A stretch of DNA of 64,000 nucleotides, taken from positions 1 to 64,000 of the forward strand of contig CANMNN010000024.1 in assembly GCA_947499305.1 (NCBI GenBank), in the 5' to 3' direction. Shown piece by piece: positions 17,192-24,697 of the stretch. This stretch comes from an uncultured Arenicella sp. GTDB taxonomy: Bacteria > Pseudomonadota > Gammaproteobacteria > Arenicellales > Arenicellaceae. Position 1 is the stretch's first letter; each line of letters begins with the position of its first letter. Under the pieces are notes generated by a model. It was not told the origin of the DNA. It ran no database searches and saw only the letters and a program-made list of their open reading frames with translations. The translations under genes were made by a program, and so were the position numbers.

Positions 17192-18386
17192 TCGTAAGCT
17201 CCTCTCTCAAACGCTCTAACCCAGCGCTTAGATCTTGTATTAAATCATCGCTGTCTTCCAAGCCGATGTGCAAACGAATCAAACGGCTATCCAACTTCCA
17301 AGGTGCTTGGGCGCGTTTGGCTGGCGCACTACCCACGGGAAGAATCAAACTTTCAAAGCCACCCCACGAAAAACCCATTTTGAAATGGACCAAATCATCT
17401 AACATTGCTGAAACGGCTTTACGGTTGGCATCGCGCAGCACAATTGAAAACAAACCATTTGCCCCCGAAAAGTCACGCTGAAAAAATTCATAGCCCGGGC
17501 AGCTTTCAAACGCCGGATGTAACACACGTTCAACCAGATCATGCTTCTCTAGCCAACTGGCGACCTTAAGTGCATTAGCTTGATGTTCGCGCATTCGCAC
17601 ACCTAAGGTTCTGATGCCTCGCAATGTAGTGTAGATATCATCAACCGATGCGCACTGCCCTAACTCATAACTATTATCACGCAATTGAGGCCAGGCATTC
17701 GCATTGGCACTGGCGACCCCAAGCATTACATCGGAGTGGCCGTTGAGGTATTTGGTCGCCGAGTGAATCGAGACATCAACGCCAAAATCCAGCGGCCTAA
17801 AGTTAAACGGTGAGGCGTAGGTATTGTCGATCATAGTAGTAATCGAATTTGCTTTAGCGGCTTCAACAATGCTCGGCACATCCTGAACTTCCATGGTCAA
17901 ACTACCAGGAGACTCTAGAAATATTACTTTTGTATTATCTTGAACTAAGCTGGATATCCGTTTACCAATCATTGGGTCGTAGTAGCTCACGTCAATACCC
18001 ATGCGAGCTAGAGTGCCTTGACAAAACTCGCGAGTTGGCTCGTATACTGAATCGACCATCAGAAGGTGATCTCCGGCACTCAAAAACGATAACAAGCTCG
18101 CTGTAATAGCGGCCGTACCGCACGGGTAAACGTAGCTGCCAACCGCGCCTTCTAACTCACACATCGCGTCATTAAACGCAAGCGTAGTACTTGTGCCGCG
18201 CCGACCATAATACTCCGCAGCTTGGCTGCCGCCATCAAATTGATAGTTTTTATCGAAGCCAGCCTGCGCCATTTCGGCCACAGTATCAAATACAATAGTT
18301 GATGCTCGAGAAAGCTTAGGGTTGACCGCAGAACCAGTGTATTTTTTATCACGCCCCGCGGTAATTAACGCCGTGTCTTTTTTCAT
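17184..18386 (-). CDS. metC: Cystathionine beta-lyase (Cys/Met metabolism PLP enzyme)
   Basis: PLP enzyme of the gamma-family that cleaves cystathionine to homocysteine, pyruvate and ammonia in methionine synthesis. It has 400 residues. The PLP lysine is K212 in IHSATKYLNGHSDVMLG. YYGRRGTSTT (59-68), YPCGTAAIT (phosphate-binding region) and DNTYASP (187-193) are also present. The C-terminal GFSWGGFESLILP is the form found in cystathionine beta-lyases of the MetC type, which favours this over a gamma-synthase. It starts 14 bp after the eamA stop and its end overlaps the nhaC start, suggesting one operon. Confidence 0.9.
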   Translation of the reverse strand: MKKDTALITAGRDKKYTGSAVNPKLSRASTIVFDTVAEMAQAGFDKNYQFDGGSQAAEYYGRRGTSTTLAFNDAMCELEGAVGSYVYPCGTAAITASLLSFLSAGDHLLMVDSVYEPTREFCQGTLARMGIDVSYYDPMIGKRISSLVQDNTKVIFLESPGSLTMEVQDVPSIVEAAKANSITTMIDNTYASPFNFRPLDFGVDVSIHSATKYLNGHSDVMLGVASANANAWPQLRDNSYELGQCASVDDIYTTLRGIRTLGVRMREHQANALKVASWLEKHDLVERVLHPAFESCPGYEFFQRDFSGANGLFSIVLRDANRKAVSAMLDDLVHFKMGFSWGGFESLILPVGSAPAKRAQAPWKLDSRLIRLHIGLEDSDDLIQDLSAGLERLREELTNA

Positions 18387-18400
18387 TTTACGACTATACC

Positions 18401-19303
18401 CTATCGCGCTGAAAATCGCTGTTGCAGTGCGAGACCCGCAATAATAAAACCTAAGCCGATTAGCGTGCTACTAAGAATCGGTTCATTCAAGAACAGACTG
18501 ATAAACACAAGAGATAAGAATGGTGAAATAAATATTAGATTCGCGATACGCGCGGTATTTTCCGCCAATTTCATCGCTCGTAACCACAGCACAAACGCTA
18601 AACCCATCTCGAACACACCAACGTAAATACCACCAACATACGCCTGCCAAGGTTGTTCAAGAAGGTTCTCGAGCGCGCCAGAGTAAAGCGCAACCGCAAT
18701 GATCACCGGCAAGGCGAAACAAAAGTTAAGGCATAAGCCTATGACTGGATCACGCCGGTCACGTTGATTAAAAATCCAGTACAAGGACCAAACAATCGTG
18801 CTCGCGAGCGCTAAAGCGACACCGGTCAAATTGGCAAAGTTTAGACCTAGCACATCTCCACGAGTAGCTATGAAAAGCACACCAAGGTAACATAGAGCGG
18901 CTGCCAGCAAATCAAACCGACTCAGCTTCTGTGAAAGCAACGGCACCGCCAATAAACTCATCACGATCGCCCAACTATAGTTCAATGCCTGAGCCTCTTG
19001 CGCAGGCAAGGCATCGTAAGCAGAAAACAATAAGAAGTAATACAAGGCTGGGTTCATTAAGCCAAAGAGAAACGATGCTAGATAGTCTCTCTTACTAAGT
19101 AGAAACAGCTGCTTGAGTCGGCCTTGCACCAATAAAACAATAAGTAGAAAAAGCCATGAAACCAGTGAAGCCAGCAGAATCAATTGTAGAGGACTCAGAT
19201 AGGCTAAGCTTAGCTTAAATGCGGTCGCAACCGTTGACCAGCATAGAACAGTAGCAAGACCATAAAGTGTCGCGTGTTTTTGCGATTTCAACTCTAAATT
19301 CAC
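18401..19303 (-). CDS. EamA/DMT-family transporter
   Basis: A 300-residue inner-membrane protein with ten hydrophobic helices in two EamA halves. The first starts at YGLATVLCWSTVATAFKLS and the second around LTGVALALASTIVWSLYWIFNQ. Such proteins export amino acids or other metabolites. With metC directly downstream, a sulfur amino acid or related metabolite is an attractive but unproven substrate. It heads the leftward unit eamA-metC-nhaC. An imperfect tandem repeat lies 46 bp upstream of the start (19349-19394). Confidence 0.85.
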   Translation of the reverse strand: MNLELKSQKHATLYGLATVLCWSTVATAFKLSLAYLSPLQLILLASLVSWLFLLIVLLVQGRLKQLFLLSKRDYLASFLFGLMNPALYYFLLFSAYDALPAQEAQALNYSWAIVMSLLAVPLLSQKLSRFDLLAAALCYLGVLFIATRGDVLGLNFANLTGVALALASTIVWSLYWIFNQRDRRDPVIGLCLNFCFALPVIIAVALYSGALENLLEQPWQAYVGGIYVGVFEMGLAFVLWLRAMKLAENTARIANLIFISPFLSLVFISLFLNEPILSSTLIGLGFIIAGLALQQRFSAR

Positions 19304-19846
19304 GGGGGGAAATTTCTGGTTTTTAAAGAATACGCAACACTATCACGCATTGCCTAGCGTTTTATAGGTCTATTGCTTAGAGTTTTATAGGCCCTTAGCT
19401 TGGCCCTCAATATTTGCGCTCATTTTCCATAAAAGCTGAGCAAACACTCGTCGGCCTTCGCGGCGTCTTCCTGACAATGTCGAACAAATTTTAGAATATG
19501 CATTATCACCTGCATCCTATCCCCCTGGTTACTAGCCGCACCTATAGGCATACCGAGCTCCGACAAGCAGCAGACTCTTCCAATATCTCTAATACGCCTA
19601 AAGTTTGGCATAGATCATGCTTACTCATGAGTGTAGTACTCCTATTTTACAAGGTTTCGGTAATTTTAGACTTTAGCGTTAGAACTAAAGCAACAAGTAA
19701 ACCTCAGGAGTGACTACTGGGTTGAGAACAGTTTTTAGATCGATTCATTTGCCCAGTTATTGGTCAAGGCGCTCGAATAACGCGCTAAAAAGGAGCATTT
19801 AGATTGATCTAAGTTTTATCAATTCTCATAAGTTAGGGAGCCAGTT
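19304..19846. other. Divergent intergenic region with tandem repeat and possible small decayed ORF
   Basis: A 543-bp gap between divergent eamA and the CheA-like gene. It holds a 23-bp tandem duplication (19349-19394) and a minus-strand trace of a small gene. That trace has ATG at 19628 with TAGGAG 10 bp upstream, which reads 28 codons to a stop. A +1 frame from 19611 continues to 19420 with a helical-looking sequence (MQVIMHILKFVRHCQEDAAK). A single frameshift could join the two into one ~70-residue protein. The right part carries the promoter of the CheA-like gene. No RNA gene is evident. Confidence 0.4.
19349..19394. repeat. Two-copy 23-bp tandem repeat
   Basis: Copies at 19349-19371 and 19372-19394 share 19 of 23 bases (core GTTTTATAGG in both). 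They sit directly upstream of eamA. A role in its control is possible but not shown. Confidence 0.8.
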
Positions 19847-21967
19847 ATGTCTAAAGTGTTTGGTAGGTACGCCGCGATTATCGCAACCGTTGTTGTGTTT
19901 TTGACATTGGTGTTGGGCGTACTAGGGCTCAATTTCTATACGTCTTTTCAAACGGAGGTGACCGCAGAAGCCGTGAATATTGCAGGCCGGCAACGGATGC
20001 TATCGCAACGCACCGCGAAATCATTGAGCAACCTCAACTATAAATTCTATACGCAGGACGACCTCTCGATTGATATCGCCGAACTCAAGGCCGCGTCAGC
20101 TTTGTTTGACCGATCGTTAAAAGCCTTTACAAACGGTGGCGAAACCAACTCTACAAAAGGCGGAGCCGCATTTCTTGAACAAGTAACTAGTGACAGAGGG
20201 CGTGAGATATTAAGTCAAGCAAATGAACTTTGGGGGCCTTTCTACGACCGGCTCTCGACTATGGTAGACCTCGCTGAAAGATCGAGTTTACCGATTTCCG
20301 GCCAAAGGCAACTGTCTGGCCTCATTGCCGATAACGTCTCCTACGCTAATAGTAATATTAACCAAATCTTGAAGTTGATGAATGACCTAACCAACTATCA
20401 AGAAGGCCAAGCAACGGCAAGCGCCGACACCTCTCGCTTAATTCAAACTCTCGGCATAATCGCAAGCCTTGTTTGCTTTGCCATTATTTTGTTTCTGATT
20501 TTTGGCCAGCTACAACGCGCTGACAGAAAAGCGTTGCTTGCCCAACGCGAAACCAGAAAAATTTTCGAGACCGTTGATCAAGGCTTGTTTTTGATTGACC
20601 GAGATTTCAACATGGGCTCTCAACAATCAAAAGAGCTCGAACGGATATTTTCAAGTGGTTTCCTCGCTGGAAAAAATTTACACACCTTCATCAGCGACAT
20701 TGTTAGCAGCACTGATCTCGAAAAGGTCCTACGCTATGTAAGGCTGTTATTTGATCCGCACAAGAAGCAAAAATTATTACAAGATCTAAACCCTTTAAAG
20801 AAACTCCCTATTCAAGTTCAAGATCAAGGAGAACTCACGAGTAAGTACTTACGCTTCTCTTTTTCAAGAGTTGAAAATAATGGAAAAATTGAGGGAGTGC
20901 TCGCCTCAGTCTCGGATATCTCCAATGAGATAAGACTTGAAAACGAACTCATCGAAGAGACAAAGCGGAGCGAAAAACAACTTGAGATGATCAGCGTATT
21001 ATTGAGCGCCGACGCTAACATGCTGCCAGAGTTTATAAAAAGCAGTGATCGAACCTACGAAAAAATTAATCAAATATTTCGAAATCCCGCCCGCAATAGT
21101 AGCGAATTTAAAATAAAAGCCGATTCGGTCTTAACCTTGGTTCATGCGACCAAGGGAGAAAGCAGTTTGTTAGGGCTGACCATTATCTCCGAAACATGCC
21201 ATGAGATAGAAGACAAAATCGACCAACTTAAACTAAAGAACGATATTGGCGGAGATGACTTTTTGTCTCTGACAATCCTATTAGACCGATTAATATCGAC
21301 CAACGAACAAATGAAGTCGGTGATGTCTGCGGTAGCGGGTCATTCTCAGTCGCCACAAACCATCGATTCGGGGGAAACTCAAAACTTAATCAAATTGGCA
21401 ACTGACGTCTCGCGCCGTCAACATAAAGAAGTGGCATTCAGTACTGGCGGCTTCGATATGCCACACCTGGCACCAGACCTAAGAAAAAATATACTCTCAC
21501 TGGCGAGCCAATTGGTCCGTAACGCCATTAGCCATGGCATCGAATCATCAGACATACGCAAAACGCTGGGCAAATCCGAACAAGGCTCAGTTAAGCTATG
21601 TTTACTTCAAGAGAATAGTGGCAAGCTAATTTTGTCGTGCGAAGATGATGGCGCTGGCATCAATTTTGAGAGCATCAAATTAGAAGCCAGTAAAAATGGG
21701 CTCATTAAAGCCGAAGACATTGACCGCGTTTCCTCAAAACAGCTATTGCAGCTGATGCTTAAAAATCGACTCAGCACTCGCACGGCCGCCGATGCTGACG
21801 CCGGCCGAGGAGCCGGTCTAAGCGTCTTGGGCAGCATTTCTGATCAACTTGGGGCGCGGGTATCGCTGCAAACTCGTCAAGGCGTTGGTGCTAAGTTCAT
21901 CATCAGCATACCCAAGACCGCGCCTGAGATGGCAACGAAAAAACTTACGGAGGCGAGCTATGCATAG
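19847..21967 (+). CDS. Membrane-bound CheA-like sensor kinase (PilJ-type sensor, PAS, Hpt, HATPase)
   Basis: A 706-residue signalling kinase. Membrane helix ~10-30; periplasmic PilJ/NarX-like domain (signature NIAGRQRMLSQRTAK, 44-58); second helix ~200-220; PAS-like domain ~236-360; short coiled coil; Hpt-like helical domain with phosphoacceptor H433 in VHATKGESSLLGL; and a CheA-type ATPase. The ATPase has N box QLVRNAISHGIE (555-566), G1 DDGAG (600-604) and G2 GRGAGLSVL (653-661). The Hpt precedes the ATPase as in CheA. A P3 dimerisation helix pair is not clear, and there is no C-terminal CheW-like P5 domain, so coupling to ordinary receptors is not expected. The sensor is part of the same chain instead. 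AGGGAG precedes the ATG. The stop overlaps the cheY-like start by 8 bp. Confidence 0.85.
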   Translation: MSKVFGRYAAIIATVVVFLTLVLGVLGLNFYTSFQTEVTAEAVNIAGRQRMLSQRTAKSLSNLNYKFYTQDDLSIDIAELKAASALFDRSLKAFTNGGETNSTKGGAAFLEQVTSDRGREILSQANELWGPFYDRLSTMVDLAERSSLPISGQRQLSGLIADNVSYANSNINQILKLMNDLTNYQEGQATASADTSRLIQTLGIIASLVCFAIILFLIFGQLQRADRKALLAQRETRKIFETVDQGLFLIDRDFNMGSQQSKELERIFSSGFLAGKNLHTFISDIVSSTDLEKVLRYVRLLFDPHKKQKLLQDLNPLKKLPIQVQDQGELTSKYLRFSFSRVENNGKIEGVLASVSDISNEIRLENELIEETKRSEKQLEMISVLLSADANMLPEFIKSSDRTYEKINQIFRNPARNSSEFKIKADSVLTLVHATKGESSLLGLTIISETCHEIEDKIDQLKLKNDIGGDDFLSLTILLDRLISTNEQMKSVMSAVAGHSQSPQTIDSGETQNLIKLATDVSRRQHKEVAFSTGGFDMPHLAPDLRKNILSLASQLVRNAISHGIESSDIRKTLGKSEQGSVKLCLLQENSGKLILSCEDDGAGINFESIKLEASKNGLIKAEDIDRVSSKQLLQLMLKNRLSTRTAADADAGRGAGLSVLGSISDQLGARVSLQTRQGVGAKFIISIPKTAPEMATKKLTEASYA

Positions 21968-22322
21968 ACTCATGATTGTTGACGATTCAAAGCTCATTCG
22001 GCAACGAATCGCTCGAGAATACGACGCAGATACCTTTGAGTTAATCGGCACTGCTGAGAACGGAGCTGACGCGATCGATCTGTTTGAGCAATCGTCTCCA
22101 GATGTGGTCACTATGGACCTTACTATGCCAAAACTTGATGGCATCGATTGCATCGAACAATTAATCAGTCGAGATCCGAGCACTAAAATACTGGTTATCT
22201 CGGCACTGAACGACACTTCGATCGGCATAGAAGCGCTCGAAAAAGGCGCGATGGGCTTTATTACAAAACCGTTCAGCGGCGCCGATTTGAAAGCCGCGCT
22301 GAAAGAAATTATCGACGACTAG
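21960..22322 (+). CDS. CheY-like single-domain response regulator
   Basis: A 120-residue receiver domain with no output domain. Acidic pocket D8/D9 (IVDDS), phosphoacceptor D53 in TMDLTMPKLDG, switch Ser in VISAL (81) and K103 in ITKPF. The ATG at 21960 follows GGAGG by 6 bp and overlaps the kinase stop by 8 bp. A longer open frame from 21849 is ignored because the receiver fold begins at this ATG. It should receive phosphate from H433 of the kinase. With no DNA-binding domain it must act by protein contact, like CheY at a motor. Confidence 0.93.
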   Translation: MHRLMIVDDSKLIRQRIAREYDADTFELIGTAENGADAIDLFEQSSPDVVTMDLTMPKLDGIDCIEQLISRDPSTKILVISALNDTSIGIEALEKGAMGFITKPFSGADLKAALKEIIDD

Positions 22323-22340
22323 CCGTTAAGGAGAATAGAC

Positions 22341-22787
22341 ATGAAAGAAGAAAATTTAAGAGTTTTCTTGTCGAGCATCGTAAAGTACTTCGCACATACA
22401 TCAGACCCCAGTGTTAATGTTGGCGCACCCTATCTAGTCGACGAAATAAAAGATGCATGCAAAGACTACACCGGCCTAATCTCCATATCGGGTGATTATA
22501 ATGGCGTTTGTTATTTCTCGGCTCCAGCTGTTCTGCTGCGCCACCTAATATTATCAGTTGGTGAAACCGACACCTCCGAATCAATGATGTTAGACGCGGT
22601 AGGCGAGGTCGCGAATACCTTATCGGGAAACGCTCGCAAGGAATTAGGTAAAGGCTTTGAAATCTCAGCGCCTCACATCACTAAAGGCTTGCCAACCATG
22701 GAAACCGAAGGTGAGGGAAACCGAATATATGCAATCCCAATTCAGTGGAAGTCATACAAAGCCATGCTGGGAATCTCCCTGCACTAA
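22341..22787 (+). CDS. CheX/CheC-like CheY-phosphatase
   Basis: A 148-residue protein of the CheC/CheX/FliY group, which removes phosphate from CheY-P. The catalytic signature E-x2-N is seen in DAVGEVANTLSGNARKEL (E89, N92). Only one such motif is present, as in CheX. Glycine-rich strands around GLISISGDYNGVCYF match the family's fold. It starts 18 bp after the response-regulator gene with AAGGAG before the ATG, so it is the third gene of one unit. Its job here would be to end the signal from the kinase/CheY pair. Confidence 0.85.
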   Translation: MKEENLRVFLSSIVKYFAHTSDPSVNVGAPYLVDEIKDACKDYTGLISISGDYNGVCYFSAPAVLLRHLILSVGETDTSESMMLDAVGEVANTLSGNARKELGKGFEISAPHITKGLPTMETEGEGNRIYAIPIQWKSYKAMLGISLH

Positions 22788-22854
22788 ATTACTTAATTTT
22801 GAAAGCGCTAAAAATTTCTATAACACGAAGTTGATAAGCTCAGTGGAACTCAAC

Positions 22855-22911
22855 AGAGTGTTAGAAAACAAGAGCTCGTTGTTAATCAAGCTTTAGCACC
22901 TCTAACACTCT
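22855..22911. repeat. 11-bp inverted repeat, possible terminator
   Basis: AGAGTGTTAGA at 22855-22865 pairs perfectly with TCTAACACTCT at 22901-22911, with a 35-base loop and then CTTTTGGCTTTT. It lies between the convergent cheX-like gene and the permease gene. The loop is long for a classic terminator, so the role is uncertain. Confidence 0.5.
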
Positions 22912-23000
22912 CTTTTGGCTTTTATAAGAACTCAAGCGATTTACCCGCTTCGCCTTTGCGAACGGTGAAGCCTCTGTGCACCAACAATTTGCCTAACAAT

Positions 23001-24380
23001 CTAAACTTCTTTTTGCTCAGTCGGCCTAAAAACCCCAGGACCACACAAAACTGCAATCGCGATAATGCCAACCAGCAAGCCCAACCATGGGTCGAACACG
23101 CTGAATGCCATCGCCGTTATCACCATAGCACCTCGTTCAGTGGCATCATCAACCAATGACAATGCCAGAGTGGCACAAGCAAAGGCCGTCAATATCAATG
23201 TAACGGCTAGGGCTAACGGCAGCAGTGGTTCGAGCAAGGTTACCAATGGCAGCAGAATGAATAAAACGGGCAGCCCTAAAGCATAAAAGCTTCCGATGCT
23301 ATCAAAGAAAGAATCGACCTTGTCTCGCCCTTCTGCCCACCTTTTTAACAAGATGACCTGAATGCCTGTCCACAACACGCCTTGGGTCGCGAAAAAAGGA
23401 GAGGTCAGCCCCATGAGTATGTTGCGTATGCCAGTCGCCATGTGCGCTCGACTATTATTGATTTCGAGCTTTTCATCACTTCTGGCTTTTTGAGCATCCT
23501 CAATCATTTCATTGCCGGTGATCACATCGCCAAAAAACAGAATATAGGTAATTAGAGCAAGTGGGAAAGAAGATAAGAACATGCTCATCGAAGGCCAGCC
23601 AATGTAAAACGGTGATGCTTTTTCCCACAAAGTGACGGTCGCGCCGAATACATCTAAGAGCTCCCAACGAATATTGTATTCAAACTCACCGGTGAACAAA
23701 CCTACTACTCCGGCTATGATAAAACCTGGCAGTAGACCTAAGCCAACTACTTTAGCCAGCGCTGGGTTTCGTTGAGCCGTCGCTAACAACGGTTTCGAAA
23801 AAGCAAACATCATGCAAACCAACACGCCTATTGTTCCTGCGATTGGGGCTGATTGGAAAATATTAGCTGCATCACCATCTTTCGTGACTCGCAAAAAGGC
23901 CGCGACAGCGGCACCTAAAATAATCCCGCCTTTAAGGACATTGGGCACAACTTGTAACAGTTTTGCGCCGAGCCCTGTCACGCCCAGAAAAATCAATATG
24001 AGGGCAAAGTTTAACGATAAGGCCGTCATTGCTTGAAATTGAGAAGTGTGATCGCCGAGATAAGCCGGTGCAGTTATAAACGCAACGACGAATGGAATGG
24101 CTGGAGTGAGCCAGCCAGGCGCGTACGGGTCACCGAAGAATATCCACGAAAATGAGATCAGCGTGCTATGAAACATAGCCATCACGACGGCCTCTTCAAA
24201 GCTCAGTCCAAGCAATGCCATAAAATAAGGCACTAACGCTAAGCCAGTAGCTCCCGCCACGGCCATGCCTTGCAACATATCTCCTAATTTAAAACGCAAG
24301 TGAATAAGCGGAATACGTAGTGTAAATGGGCCCCACTTTACGCCCGGCTGCACAGCTCCTTCGGATCTCTTTGATGGCAT
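23001..24380 (-). CDS. Polytopic permease, NCS2/SulP-like (UraA fold)
   Basis: A 459-residue inner-membrane protein with about 12-14 hydrophobic segments. The early glycine-rich helix LQGMAVAGATGLALVPYFMALLG and the middle segments suggest the NCS2 (nucleobase) or SulP (anion) superfamily. I cannot assign the substrate. ATG at 24380 is preferred over a TTG 36 bp upstream because GAGAA lies 8 bp before it and the upstream residues are not conserved-looking. It converges with the CheA-like cassette on its 3' side. Confidence 0.65.
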   Translation of the reverse strand: MPSKRSEGAVQPGVKWGPFTLRIPLIHLRFKLGDMLQGMAVAGATGLALVPYFMALLGLSFEEAVVMAMFHSTLISFSWIFFGDPYAPGWLTPAIPFVVAFITAPAYLGDHTSQFQAMTALSLNFALILIFLGVTGLGAKLLQVVPNVLKGGIILGAAVAAFLRVTKDGDAANIFQSAPIAGTIGVLVCMMFAFSKPLLATAQRNPALAKVVGLGLLPGFIIAGVVGLFTGEFEYNIRWELLDVFGATVTLWEKASPFYIGWPSMSMFLSSFPLALITYILFFGDVITGNEMIEDAQKARSDEKLEINNSRAHMATGIRNILMGLTSPFFATQGVLWTGIQVILLKRWAEGRDKVDSFFDSIGSFYALGLPVLFILLPLVTLLEPLLPLALAVTLILTAFACATLALSLVDDATERGAMVITAMAFSVFDPWLGLLVGIIAIAVLCGPGVFRPTEQKEV

Positions 24381-24697
24381 TTTTATGTTCTCATTGTTGT
24401 ATTGTGTCGATGGCAAGCATAACTACAAAACTGAACTACAATCGCTCGCAGGAGTTAAGAATACATGGTGCTGCTAAACATTATGTCAGTAGAGGCTAAT
24501 GCGCAAACTCGTTGACTCCAAGCCTGGTTTCTAGGCAATAAAGAAAGCAATCTCACAGAACGAAAAATCGCACTAATAATAGTTTGCTACTGACACTACT
24601 AATCAGTGAATCGCGTTAAGAGGCCAATGAGCTATTGACAACAGCGCTACGTTTAAATACTGTTTTTATAGACAGTATTTAAACGTAGCTTATCGAC
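24381..24697. other. Divergent promoter region with large palindrome
   Basis: A 317-bp gap between the divergent permease and FAN1-like nuclease genes. It contains a perfect 18-bp inverted repeat at 24646-24689. The rest is AT-rich with no open frame of note. Confidence 0.6.
24646..24689. repeat. Perfect 18-bp inverted repeat before the FAN1-like gene
   Basis: GCTACGTTTAAATACTGT at 24646-24663 and its exact reverse complement at 24672-24689, with an 8-base loop. The right arm ends 8 bases before the ATG at 24698, and no ordinary ribosome binding site is present there. In RNA it would make a strong hairpin at the translation start. In DNA it could be an operator. Confidence 0.9.

Noticed and set aside
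21849..21959. Longer N-terminus for the CheY-like protein
   Set aside because: The receiver fold begins at the ATG at 21960, which has GGAGG at proper spacing; the upstream part is the kinase gene in another frame.
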